Shown here: positions 1 to 7,884 of the stretch, one piece after another | Numbering within the stretch: the stretch's first letter is position 1 | How the letters are laid out: each line of letters opens with the position of its first letter | Assembly: GCA_032117595.1 (NCBI GenBank) | Contig: JAULYZ010000135.1 | Coordinates: 1-27,358 of the forward strand | Length of the DNA stretch: 27,358 bases | Source: WLJO01 sp032117595 | GTDB taxonomy: Bacteria > Actinomycetota > Acidimicrobiia > Acidimicrobiales > Ilumatobacteraceae | Direction: 5' to 3' | Made by a program: the position numbers and the translations under genes | The notes under the pieces: model-generated | What the model was told of the DNA's origin: nothing | What the model saw: the letters and a program-made list of their open reading frames with translations, nothing else | The model's database searches: none

Positions 1-75
1 GTCGACCACCTCGCCGAACGATTCGTCGTTCAGGCCAGTGCGTACGCCGAAGCCGTAGCCAATGCGGATCTTCAT
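1..75 (-). CDS. LLM-class F420-dependent oxidoreductase, N-terminal fragment
   Basis: Only the first 25 codons lie in the window; the gene continues off the left edge. The start is the ATG complementary to 73-75. The peptide begins MKIRIGYGFGVRTGLNDES, which resembles the first beta strand and following loop of luciferase-like monooxygenases that use F420 or FMN. It lies 22 nt downstream of the alpha/beta hydrolase on the same strand, so the two are probably co-transcribed. I see no TANNNT box directly before this start. The family call rests on a short stretch and is tentative; the substrate cannot be judged. Confidence 0.5.
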   Translation of the reverse strand, partial: MKIRIGYGFGVRTGLNDESFGEVVD

Positions 76-97
76 CGTGTGCCCTGCTTTGTTCTGC

Positions 98-814
98 TCA
101 GCCGCGTGCGAGCGAGGCGAGGAGATCAGCGGTCTCCGCGGGCATCGACGCGAACGGTGAGTGATCGGTATCGAAGATGACGGTAGAGGTGCAGCGGGTG
201 GCCATGACCTCTTGGTGAGCGAACGGCACCGCGTTGTCGCGCCGGCACGCCACGTAGGTAGACGGGATCGAGCGCCACGGGGCACCCGTCACGGGTTGGG
301 TGAAGGTGGCGACCGGCTGCGGTGACAGGCGCGGAACCGCGGCCTCGGTGGTGCCCGGCGGGCAGAACTCGTAGAAGCAGTGGCGCGCCAGCGACGGCTC
401 GACCGTGGAGGTGGCGCCGTCCGCACTCGGCCGGATCGCCGAGGCAAGCGGGTTGTCGACCCGCGGGAGCGATCCTGCGAGTGGCAGCACCGCCTCGCCC
501 TCGTCGAGAGCGAACGCCGCGAGGTACACGAGGTGGCGCACGTTGCTGCCGTGACGGGTTGCGGCCTCGCCGATCACCGCCCCGCCGTAGCTGTGGCCGA
601 CGAGCACCACGGGGCTGTCGATCCGGGCGAGCGCATCGGCGACGCATTGACCATCGCCATGCAGGTCCGAGAGCGGGAGGGGGGATGCGCCGTGGCCCGG
701 TAGATCGATCGCGAGCGACGGCACGCCGCGGCGGTCGAGCTCGGCCTGCAGTGGCGCATAGCACCAGGCGCCGTGCCAGGCGCCGTGGACGAGGACCACG
801 GTGGCAGTGTTCAC
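98..814 (-). CDS. alpha/beta-fold hydrolase
   Basis: A 238-residue serine hydrolase of the alpha/beta fold. The N-terminal HGAWHGAW forms the oxyanion-hole region. GHSYGG carries the nucleophile Ser75, and Asp193 and His218 (in TDHSPF) complete a plausible triad. This HGAWHGxW type resembles small esterases and hydroxynitrile-lyase-like enzymes; the substrate is unknown. I chose the GTG at 814-812 because the family begins right at the VVLVHG strand. The longer in-frame ATG at 856 would add 14 residues and overlap the divergent SDR gene. There is no signal peptide, so it is cytoplasmic. It is followed closely by the oxidoreductase at the left edge. Confidence 0.85.
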   Translation of the reverse strand: MNTATVVLVHGAWHGAWCYAPLQAELDRRGVPSLAIDLPGHGASPLPLSDLHGDGQCVADALARIDSPVVLVGHSYGGAVIGEAATRHGSNVRHLVYLAAFALDEGEAVLPLAGSLPRVDNPLASAIRPSADGATSTVEPSLARHCFYEFCPPGTTEAAVPRLSPQPVATFTQPVTGAPWRSIPSTYVACRRDNAVPFAHQEVMATRCTSTVIFDTDHSPFASMPAETADLLASLARG

Positions 815-841
815 GTCTTCATGTTCGCACGCGACGGCCCC

Positions 842-847
842 TAGCCT
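842..847 (+). promoter_or_regulatory. -10 box TAGCCT, leaderless SDR promoter
   Basis: TAGCCT ends 7 nt before the ATG at 855, so transcription should begin at or next to the start codon. No ribosome binding site is present. Confidence 0.6.
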
Positions 848-854
848 CGCCCCC

Positions 855-1637
855 ATGTCGAACGTCAGCGTTCCCGTGGATCCCCTCTCGCTGTTCCGCG
901 TCGATGGTCAGGTGGCCATCGTCACGGGTGCGTCATCCGGCCTCGGCGAGCGATTCGCCCGGGTGCTCACCGCCGCAGGTGCGCGTGTGGCACTTGCCGC
1001 CCGTCGCAAGGATCGCCTCGACGAACTTGCGGCGACCCTTCCCGGCAGCCTCGCTGTGGGCGCCGACCTCAGCCGGGCTGAGGACCGCGAGCGCCTCGTT
1101 GCGTCGGTGATCGAGCGGTACGGGCAGGTGGACATCCTCGTCAACAATGCGGGCATCACCACCGTGGGGGGCATCGAGGTCGAGACCATCGAGACCTTCC
1201 GGAACACCATGGAGATCAACGTGACGGCGGTGTGGCACCTCTGCAAGCTCGTCGGCCCGCACATGATCGCTGGGGGTGGTGGCAGTGTGGTGAACGTCGC
1301 CTCGATGCTGGGACTCGTCGGCGCCACTCCCGTGAAGCAGGCCAACTACAGCGCAAGCAAGGGTGCCGTCATCAACATGACGCGCGAACTCGCCCTGCAG
1401 TGGTCGCGCAAGGGCATTCGTGTCAACTCGCTGTGCCCGGGTTGGTTCCTCTCGGAGATGACCGCAGGGATGGACACCGACGAGGGGTCGATCCGCTACG
1501 TGCAGCAGAACTCGCCGATGCCGAGGTTGGGCGGTGTGGAAGAACTCGACGGCCCGCTGTTGCTGCTCGCCAGTCGCGCCGGTGGCTTCATGACGGGACA
1601 TGCCCTCGTGGTGGACGGGGGTTGGACGGCCCGCTAG
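855..1637 (+). CDS. SDR-family NAD(P)-dependent oxidoreductase
   Basis: A 260-residue classical short-chain dehydrogenase/reductase. The Rossmann cofactor motif TGASSGLG is at about residues 24-31 and the NNAG motif follows. The catalytic residues are Ser150, Tyr165 and Lys169 (YSASK). The C-terminus ends in the usual VVDGGW. An Arg-Arg-Lys after the second beta strand suggests NADP(H), by inference. The ATG at 855 is preferred over an upstream in-frame ATG at 801 because a TAGCCT box lies 7 nt before it. The stop codon overlaps the convergent amidase stop inside a CTAG. The alcohol or ketone substrate is unknown. Confidence 0.92.
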   Translation: MSNVSVPVDPLSLFRVDGQVAIVTGASSGLGERFARVLTAAGARVALAARRKDRLDELAATLPGSLAVGADLSRAEDRERLVASVIERYGQVDILVNNAGITTVGGIEVETIETFRNTMEINVTAVWHLCKLVGPHMIAGGGGSVVNVASMLGLVGATPVKQANYSASKGAVINMTRELALQWSRKGIRVNSLCPGWFLSEMTAGMDTDEGSIRYVQQNSPMPRLGGVEELDGPLLLLASRAGGFMTGHALVVDGGWTAR

Positions 1638-3079
1638 TCAAGTGCGGGCCGCCGGTGCGCCCACGGCGCAGCACGTTCGATCTGCCCGGACACCCGGAGC
1701 AACAGGTCCTCGCGGCCGTAGGCGGCAACGAGCTGGATCCCCACCGGGAGTCCCGCTGGTGTCCAGTGCATGGGCACGTTGACCGCCGGTTGGTAACTCA
1801 TGTTGAACGCGCTCGTGAACGGCACGTAGGTGCCGGACTCGGCGAATGGTGCGAGCGGTTGGTCGGGGTTGTTCTCGAACGCCCGTACCGGCGGGGGGAT
1901 GCGCGCCATCGTGGGCGTCAGGAGCAGGTCCCAACCGTCGACGGACCACCACGACTGGATCGAACGGCGGAGCTGCACTGCGTTGGCGAGCGCAAGCGCG
2001 TACGACTCGGCGTCGAGCACTCTCGCCCACTCGACCAAGGCCCAGTTGAGTGGTTCGACATCGTCAGGAGTGATTTCGCGCCCCACCACCTCCCCGGCTC
2101 GCGTGCAGTTGACGGCCATGTTGGTGGCCCACATCGTGGAGAAGGTCTTCGGGAGCAACGGGTCGCCGAGCGCCGCCGGGTGCGCTGGTTCCACATGGTG
2201 TCCGAGGGACTCGAGCAGGCGCGCTGCCTCGTGCACTGCGTCGACACAGTCGGCCTCCACGGGTACGCCTCGAGGGTGGAAGTCGAGCAGGCCGACTCGC
2301 AGCCGCCCCGGCTCGGCCGTCACCTCGTCGAGGTAGGGGCGTTGGGGTGCGGGGGCGATCACGGTGTCGCCGTGACCGGGCCCGTGCACGAGATCGAGCA
2401 ACAGCGCGGTATCGCGAACCGTGCGCGAGACACACAGTTCCACGCCGAGCCCGCTCTCGTCGCGCAGTGGACCCAGCGTGACGCGACCCTGGCTCGTCTT
2501 CAGGCCGAACAGCCCGCAGCACGACGCAGGGATACGGATCGAGCCGCCACCGTCGCTGGCGTGCGCGGCCGGCACCATCCCGGCCGCCACCGCCGCGGCC
2601 GACCCGCCCGAGGAGCCGCCCGGCGAGAAATTGGGGTCCCACGGGTTGCGCGTGATGCCGAAGGCGAGTGGCTCGGTAGTGGGAAGGCTTCCCCACTCGG
2701 GACTGGCGCCACGACCCATGATCGCGAGACCGGCGCGCTGGAAGCGTTCGACGATCCACGTGCTCGTCGTCGACACGTACCCGGCATCGCGTACTGCTCG
2801 GTTGCCATTGGTGAGCGGTCTGCCAGCCAAGTGCGCCCAGAGATCCTTGAGCAGGAACGGCACGCCGTACAACGGCCCATCGGGAAGGCGACCGGCTTGC
2901 GCCTCTGCGATCGACTCGTCGAACCACCGGAGGTTGACGGCGTTCAGCGTGGGGTCCAGCCGCTCGATGCGAGTGGCTGCGGCGGCGATCAGTTCGGTGG
3001 CCGAGACCTGACGAGTACGGACGAGTGCTGCCTGCTCGACGGCGTCGAGCCAGCGCGTCTGTTCTGCGAGCGACTCCAT
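1634..3079 (-). CDS. amidase signature family hydrolase
   Basis: A 481-residue amidase signature enzyme (GatA/6-aminohexanoate-cyclic-dimer hydrolase type). The Ser-cisSer-Lys triad is visible: Lys78 in LLKDL, the cis-Ser within SPGGSSGGS (Ser156/157), and the nucleophile Ser180 in DGGGSIRIPA. Length fits stand-alone amidases. No gatB or gatC lies nearby, so a role in Glu-tRNA amidation is unlikely; hydrolysis of a carboxamide or cyclic amide is more likely. The ATG at 3079 has a TAGTGT box 6 nt upstream that overlaps the divergent promoter of the MFS gene. Its stop codon shares CTAG with the SDR stop. Confidence 0.9.
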   Translation of the reverse strand: MESLAEQTRWLDAVEQAALVRTRQVSATELIAAAATRIERLDPTLNAVNLRWFDESIAEAQAGRLPDGPLYGVPFLLKDLWAHLAGRPLTNGNRAVRDAGYVSTTSTWIVERFQRAGLAIMGRGASPEWGSLPTTEPLAFGITRNPWDPNFSPGGSSGGSAAAVAAGMVPAAHASDGGGSIRIPASCCGLFGLKTSQGRVTLGPLRDESGLGVELCVSRTVRDTALLLDLVHGPGHGDTVIAPAPQRPYLDEVTAEPGRLRVGLLDFHPRGVPVEADCVDAVHEAARLLESLGHHVEPAHPAALGDPLLPKTFSTMWATNMAVNCTRAGEVVGREITPDDVEPLNWALVEWARVLDAESYALALANAVQLRRSIQSWWSVDGWDLLLTPTMARIPPPVRAFENNPDQPLAPFAESGTYVPFTSAFNMSYQPAVNVPMHWTPAGLPVGIQLVAAYGREDLLLRVSGQIERAAPWAHRRPALD

Positions 3080-3085
3080 GGGCGG

Positions 3086-3095
3086 ACACTAGGGT
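3086..3095. promoter_or_regulatory. overlapping divergent -10 boxes (amidase / MFS)
   Basis: On the plus strand TAGGGT (3090-3095) ends 9 nt before the MFS ATG. On the minus strand TAGTGT (3091-3086) ends 6 nt before the amidase ATG. The two boxes share two bases, so the two promoters probably exclude each other. Confidence 0.5.
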
Positions 3096-3104
3096 AAATC
3101 CACC

Positions 3105-4373
3105 ATGGCCACGACCTCCGCCCCGCTTCCCTCGGCGGGGGCGGTGCTCCGTGACCGTTCGGTGCGTCTCATCCTCTCGGCGACGTTCCTCCATGCGGGC
3201 GCAGTGATCGCTCAATTTACGGCGCTCGGAAAACTCGTCTACGACATCACCGAGCGCGAACTCGATCTGGGTTGGCTCGGTCTTGCCGAGTTCGCGCCCG
3301 TGCTGCTGCTTGTGACGGTGACCGGCACGGTTGCCGATCGGTACGACCGTCGACGTGTGGCGGTGGTGTTCCTCACCGGCGAGGCCATCTGCGCCCTCGC
3401 GCTCGCCTGGTATGCCAGCACGGGCCCGACTGCCGTCGGGCCGATCTACGTGATCGGGGTGCTGTTCGGTACCTGCCGTGCCTTTGCTGCACCTGCAACT
3501 CGCTCGATGCCGGTGAACGTGGCGCCCGAGGGGTCGTTGCCGCGTGTCACCGCCCTGTCCTCCACGTCGTGGCAGCTCTCGTCGATCGTCGGGCCGGTCG
3601 TGGGCGGCATTGCCTACGCCATCGGGCCGACGTGGCCGTTCGTCGTCTCGGCCGTCATGGTGATGGGCTCAGCACTCTGCATCAGCGTGGTGAGTTTCCG
3701 TCGCAAGCAGGAGATCCGTGCCGAACGGCCGACGTTGCACTCGGCACTCGAGGGATTCCGGTTCGTGCGGCGCACGCCCCTGTTGTTCGGTGCGATCGCC
3801 CTCGACCTCTTTGCGGTGCTCTTCGGCGGGGCCGTTGCGCTGCTTCCGGCGCTCGTCGAGAAACGTCTCGGCGGGGGCGCGGTTGGCCTCGGCTTCCTGC
3901 GTGCGGCCGGCGGCATCGGAGCGGGTGCCACAGCGCTCTTCCTCGCGTGGCGACCGATCAACCGACGCGTGGGGCGCAAACTGCTGGTTGCGGTAGCCGT
4001 GTTCGGTCTCGGCACGGTGCTGCTCGGTGCAACTCGGCAGTACTGGGTGGCCTTCGTGGCAATGATGGTGCTCATGGGCGCCGACATGGTGAGCGTCTTT
4101 GTCCGCGGAACCATCGTGCCGCTCGCCACCCCCGACGCGATGCGGGGTCGCGTGCTCGCCGTGGAGAACATCTTCATCGGAGGGTCCAACGAACTCGGGG
4201 CCTGGGAGAGCGGTATGGCCGGCCATGCCCTCGGCGCATCGTGGGCGGTGGCGGGCGGTGGGCTTGCCTGTCTGGTGATCGTGGCCACGTGGTGGATCGC
4301 CTTTCCGGCGCTGCGCGACGTGGACCGATTCGACGATGTCATCGCCGACCGGCCGAACGCCCCACCCCCGTAG
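3105..4373 (+). CDS. MFS transporter (EntS-like)
   Basis: A 422-residue major facilitator superfamily protein with about 12 hydrophobic segments. The conserved loop 2-3 motif appears as GTVADRYDRRRV. The overall pattern, with a central cytoplasmic loop (FRRKQEIRAERPTLHSALEGFRFVRRTP) and MRGRV in the C-terminal half, resembles the MFS_3/enterobactin-exporter EntS branch, known for export of siderophores, drugs or other small molecules. The substrate here is unknown. It is transcribed divergently from the amidase, with only 25 nt between start codons. Confidence 0.88.
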   Translation: MATTSAPLPSAGAVLRDRSVRLILSATFLHAGAVIAQFTALGKLVYDITERELDLGWLGLAEFAPVLLLVTVTGTVADRYDRRRVAVVFLTGEAICALALAWYASTGPTAVGPIYVIGVLFGTCRAFAAPATRSMPVNVAPEGSLPRVTALSSTSWQLSSIVGPVVGGIAYAIGPTWPFVVSAVMVMGSALCISVVSFRRKQEIRAERPTLHSALEGFRFVRRTPLLFGAIALDLFAVLFGGAVALLPALVEKRLGGGAVGLGFLRAAGGIGAGATALFLAWRPINRRVGRKLLVAVAVFGLGTVLLGATRQYWVAFVAMMVLMGADMVSVFVRGTIVPLATPDAMRGRVLAVENIFIGGSNELGAWESGMAGHALGASWAVAGGGLACLVIVATWWIAFPALRDVDRFDDVIADRPNAPPP

Positions 4374-4443
4374 TGCTCCGAGCAACTCGCCGACAGTGTT
4401 GCCGGGTGGGTGGCGGCGGCGCGTGGTGAGGACCCGAGACCCG

Positions 4444-4449
4444 TAGTCT
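4444..4449 (+). promoter_or_regulatory. -10 box TAGTCT, leaderless ABC-F promoter
   Basis: TAGTCT ends 8 nt before the GTG at 4458 and decides this start over the ATG at 4410. Confidence 0.55.
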
Positions 4450-4457
4450 CGACAGAC

Positions 4458-6077
4458 GTGTTGCAGGTTTCTGGTCTGACGGTGGAGGTGGGCGGTCGTG
4501 TCGTGCTCGACGACGCCTCGTTCACCGTCATGCCGCGCGACAAAGTCGGTCTCGTCGGAAGGAACGGCGCCGGGAAGACGAGTCTGTTCCGCACGCTGGG
4601 CGGCGAGCTTGCTCCTGCCGGGGGAAAGGTCGTCACCAAGGGCGGATTCGGTTACCTGCCCCAGGACCCGCGACTCTCCGGCGCGATGGACGGCCGCACT
4701 GCGGTCACCCACATCCTGTCGGGCCGTGGCATCGACGACGATCTCGTTCGGCTCGAGAAGCTGCGTATCGCGATGGAGGAAGACCCCAGCGACCGAACGG
4801 TTCGGCGGTTCACCAAGGCCGAGGAGGAGTTCGGCAACAAGGGCGGGTACGCGGCCGAGAGCGAGGCCCGGTCGATCGCCGCAGGCCTTGGCCTCAAGGC
4901 CGATCGTCTCGACCTGCCTGTTCGGGATCTCTCGGGCGGTGAGCGCCGCCGTGTCGAGCTCTCCCGAATTCTCTTCGCCGGCTCCGATGTGCTGCTGCTC
5001 GATGAGCCCACCAACCACCTCGACGTGGATGCCAAGAACTGGCTCATGGGCTTCCTCCGCAACTACCGCGGTGCCCTCCTCGTGATCTCCCACGACCTCG
5101 ATCTGCTCGACGAGGCCATCACGAGGGTGTTGCACCTCGACCGCGTGGGCGAGGACGCTGTCGGGACCCTCGTGGAGTACCGCGGCACGTACAGCCAGTA
5201 CCACGCAGCCCGCGCACGTGACGAGGAGCGCGCCGCCCGTATGGCGGTGGCACAGGCGAAAGAGGTTGCCCGGCTGCAGGGAATCGTGGACCGCTTCGGT
5301 GCCAAGGCCACCAAGGCTGCGATGGCGCACAGCATCGAGAAGCGCATCGCGCGCATCGAGGTCAATGGGGTCGGCGATGCGCCCAAGTCCGCACGAACTC
5401 TCCGCGTCCGGTTCCCCGACCCGCCGCCTGCGGGTGTCACGGTGCTCACGGTCGACGCGTTGAGCAAGTCCTACGGTGGTCCCACCATCTTCGAGAAGAT
5501 CTCCTTCGACCTCGGTCGTGGCGAGCGACTCCTCGTGCTCGGTCTGAACGGTGCGGGCAAGACGAGCCTGTTGCGGATCCTTGCCGGTGAGTCGACCCCC
5601 GACTCCGGGACAGTGCGGTTCGGGCACCAGGTCTCGGTCGGCTACTACGCGCAGGAACACGACAACCTCGACCCGAACGCGAGCCTGCTCGACAACATCC
5701 GGCGTGATGCACCTCCGGGACCCCATGTCACCGAGACGTGGCTCCGTGGACTGCTCGGCATGTTCGGCCTGTCGGGCGAGAAGGTCTTCCAGGACGCGGG
5801 CACGCTGTCGGGTGGGGAGAAGACGAAACTTGCGCTGGCAATGCTGATGGTGGGCGGCAACAACCTCCTCCTGCTTGACGAGCCGACGAACAACCTCGAC
5901 CCTGGCTCGCGTGAGGCTGTTGCCGAGGCCCTCTCGGACTGGAAGGGCTCGATCGTGCTCGTGAGCCACGACACCGAGTTCGTCGAGGCGCTCGCCCCCA
6001 CCAAGGTGCTGCTGATGCCCGATGGGCAGGTCGACTACTTCAACGACGACTGGCTCGAACTCGTCCTGCTGGCCTGA
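4458..6077 (+). CDS. ABC-F family ATP-binding protein
   Basis: A 539-residue soluble protein with two ABC ATPase domains and no membrane segments, the layout of the ABC-F family (Uup, EttA and relatives). Domain 1 has Walker A GRNGAGKTS, signature LSGGERRRVELSR and Walker B VLLLDEPTNHLD. A charged, Ala/Arg-rich linker follows (the region around EERAARMAVAQAKEVARLQG). Domain 2 has GLNGAGKTS, LSGGEKTKLALAM and LLLLDEPTNNLD. ABC-F proteins bind the ribosomal E site and act on translation, or give antibiotic resistance; which applies here cannot be told. The GTG start at 4458 is supported by the TAGTCT box and by the family's usual N-terminus (LQVSGLTVEVGG). Confidence 0.93.
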   Translation: MLQVSGLTVEVGGRVVLDDASFTVMPRDKVGLVGRNGAGKTSLFRTLGGELAPAGGKVVTKGGFGYLPQDPRLSGAMDGRTAVTHILSGRGIDDDLVRLEKLRIAMEEDPSDRTVRRFTKAEEEFGNKGGYAAESEARSIAAGLGLKADRLDLPVRDLSGGERRRVELSRILFAGSDVLLLDEPTNHLDVDAKNWLMGFLRNYRGALLVISHDLDLLDEAITRVLHLDRVGEDAVGTLVEYRGTYSQYHAARARDEERAARMAVAQAKEVARLQGIVDRFGAKATKAAMAHSIEKRIARIEVNGVGDAPKSARTLRVRFPDPPPAGVTVLTVDALSKSYGGPTIFEKISFDLGRGERLLVLGLNGAGKTSLLRILAGESTPDSGTVRFGHQVSVGYYAQEHDNLDPNASLLDNIRRDAPPGPHVTETWLRGLLGMFGLSGEKVFQDAGTLSGGEKTKLALAMLMVGGNNLLLLDEPTNNLDPGSREAVAEALSDWKGSIVLVSHDTEFVEALAPTKVLLMPDGQVDYFNDDWLELVLLA

Positions 6078-6098
6078 TCGCCCCGGTCGATCTCCCGC

Positions 6099-6104
6099 TA
6101 CCGT
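6099..6104 (+). promoter_or_regulatory. -10 box TACCGT, leaderless LLM promoter
   Basis: TACCGT ends 7 nt before the ATG at 6112. The GGAGG directly before the ATG is too close to act as a Shine-Dalgarno for it. Confidence 0.55.
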
Positions 6105-6111
6105 GCGGAGG

Positions 6112-7017
6112 ATGCGTATCGGAATGATGAGTAGCACCATCGGAGACGGCACCCTCGGGGCGATCGTCGCCGAGGCACGACAGGCAGCTGATGACGGCTT
6201 TCACACCTATTGGGCCGCACAGATCTTCAGCCACGACGCGCTCACTGCGCTGGCCATTGTTGGCCGCGAGGTTCCGGGCATCGAACTGGGCACGGCCGTG
6301 GTGCCCACGTACCCGCGTCATCCGATGATGCTGGCGCAGCAGGCGCTCACGGTGCAGGCAGCAGTCGGGGGGCGGCTCTGTCTCGGCATCGGCCTGAGTC
6401 ACCAGATCGTCGTGGAGTCGATGTGGGGAATCTCGTTCGACAAGCCGGTGCGCCACACTCGCGAGTACCTGAGCGTGCTGATGCCGATGCTTGAGGGCAA
6501 GCCGGTGTCGTTCGACGGTGAGACCTATCGGGTTCATGCTGCTGCCAATGTCCCGGGTTCGAGTCGTCCGTCCGTGGTGGTCGCCGCGCTCGGCCCTCAG
6601 ATGCTCCGTGTGTGCGGAGCCCTCACCGACGGCACCTCGACGTGGTGCGTGGGTCCCGAGACGCTCCGTGGTTTCACCGTCCCCACACTCCGCGAGGCCG
6701 CCGAGGCGGCGGGGCGCCAGGCTCCGCGCATCGTTGCGGCATTCCCGGTGTGTGTCACCGATGACCCGGACGCTGCACGTGCACGGGCTGCGCAGATCTT
6801 CGCCATCTACGCACAGCTCCCCAGTTATCGGGCGATGATGGACCGCGAGGGTGTCGCCGATGCGAGCGGACTCGCAATCGTCGGCTCGGAGGCCGAGGTT
6901 CGCGACCAGATCGCCGAGGTCGCCGCCGCCGGGGTCACCGATTTCAACGCCAGCATGTTCCCGGCGAACCCCGACGAGGCGGATCGCACGCGCGCCGTGC
7001 TCCGGTCGTTCGTCTGA
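6112..7017 (+). CDS. LLM-class F420-dependent oxidoreductase
   Basis: A 301-residue luciferase-like TIM-barrel oxidoreductase, probably using coenzyme F420. It starts MRIGMMSS, with the strand and loop GIELGTAVVPTYPRHPMMLAQQALTVQ and the glycine-rich GGRLCLGIGLSH, then the C-terminal strand DGTSTWCVGPETL. This matches the subgroup I know as the MSMEG_4879-type F420 oxidoreductases; the assignment is from memory of the family, not a search. The start is set by the TACCGT box 7 nt before ATG 6112; the longer reading frame from 6022 runs inside the ABC-F gene. The substrate is unknown. Confidence 0.85.
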   Translation: MRIGMMSSTIGDGTLGAIVAEARQAADDGFHTYWAAQIFSHDALTALAIVGREVPGIELGTAVVPTYPRHPMMLAQQALTVQAAVGGRLCLGIGLSHQIVVESMWGISFDKPVRHTREYLSVLMPMLEGKPVSFDGETYRVHAAANVPGSSRPSVVVAALGPQMLRVCGALTDGTSTWCVGPETLRGFTVPTLREAAEAAGRQAPRIVAAFPVCVTDDPDAARARAAQIFAIYAQLPSYRAMMDREGVADASGLAIVGSEAEVRDQIAEVAAAGVTDFNASMFPANPDEADRTRAVLRSFV

Positions 7018-7036
7018 TCGTTTGCGGGGTCAACGG

Positions 7037-7876
7037 GTGGGAACCTCATTCGTTCTGCTCGCGGCCGGCGTCGGCCGTCGTTTCGGGGGCCTCAAGCAAC
7101 TGGCGCCCGTGGGCCCAGACGGTGAGGCCATCATCGATCTCACCATCGCCGATGCGGCGACAGCCGGCTTCGACGAGGTCGTGGCCATCGTGCGGCACTC
7201 GATTGCCGATGAGATCCGGGCGCACATCGAACGCAGGAGTCCCATCCCGCTGCGCCTCGCATTCCAGGACGATCTGTTGCCCGCTCGTCCCAAGCCGTGG
7301 GGCACCGCGCATGCGCTGCTGAGCGCGGCGCCACTGCTGGACCAGCCGTTCGCCGTGGCCAATGCCGACGACTACTACGACATGGACGGCATCAGTCGTC
7401 TGGCGGATTGGTTGCACCACCGGCGGCGCGCGAACGCAGCCTGTCTGGTGGCCTATCGGCTCGGCGACACGCTCTCCGAGCGGGGAACGGTGAGTCGCGG
7501 GATCTGTGAGGTCGGGGCCGATGGCCGGCTCACGCGCTGTGTCGAGAACCTGAAGATCGCCCGCGAGGCCGATGGCAGCGTGCGATCCGAGAAGGGGGTG
7601 CTCGCCGACGATGCCGCAGCATCGATGAACCTCTTTGGTTTCGACCCCACCGTGCTCGACCTCATCCGTGCCGAGTGGGAAGCATGGATCCCGAACAAGC
7701 TCGACGACGCCGAGGATGAGTGCCGGCTGCCCGAGGTACTGAACGACCTTGTCGCTGCGGGCGCAGCAACGGTGGATGTCGTGCGCACCACCGGTACCTG
7801 GATGGGAATCACCTACACCGAGGACCTCGAGCCGACGCGGGCTGCTCTCGCACACCGCTTCGGCCGGTGGCCGTAG
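7037..7876 (+). CDS. nucleotidyltransferase (NTP-transferase family)
   Basis: A 279-residue protein with the sugar-phosphate or small-molecule nucleotidyltransferase fold. LLAAGVGRRFGGLKQLAPVG at the N-terminus is the NTP-binding loop (G-x-G-x-R-F plus Lys). NADDYYDMDGI carries the metal-binding Asp. The likely start is the GTG at 7037, 19 nt after the LLM stop, because the LLAAG strand must be near the N-terminus. I see no clear TANNNT box, so it may be co-transcribed with the LLM gene. It converges on the fumarase gene with only 8 nt between stops. The sugar or alcohol substrate cannot be named. Confidence 0.85.
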   Translation: MGTSFVLLAAGVGRRFGGLKQLAPVGPDGEAIIDLTIADAATAGFDEVVAIVRHSIADEIRAHIERRSPIPLRLAFQDDLLPARPKPWGTAHALLSAAPLLDQPFAVANADDYYDMDGISRLADWLHHRRRANAACLVAYRLGDTLSERGTVSRGICEVGADGRLTRCVENLKIAREADGSVRSEKGVLADDAAASMNLFGFDPTVLDLIRAEWEAWIPNKLDDAEDECRLPEVLNDLVAAGAATVDVVRTTGTWMGITYTEDLEPTRAALAHRFGRWP

Positions 7877-7884
7877 CGACCCCG

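Noticed and set aside
817..822. MKT three-codon ORF overlapping the alpha/beta hydrolase GTG as GTGA
   Set aside because: It resembles the other upstream ORFs but has no TANNNT box at the right distance and is too short to separate from chance.
1232..3097. A 621-codon plus-strand ORF
   Set aside because: It is the antisense shadow of the amidase, with Arg/Gly/Pro-rich low-complexity composition and no domain.
3669..6152. An 827-codon minus-strand ORF
   Set aside because: It is antisense to the MFS and ABC-F genes, both of which have full family motifs; the composition is that of a high-GC shadow frame.
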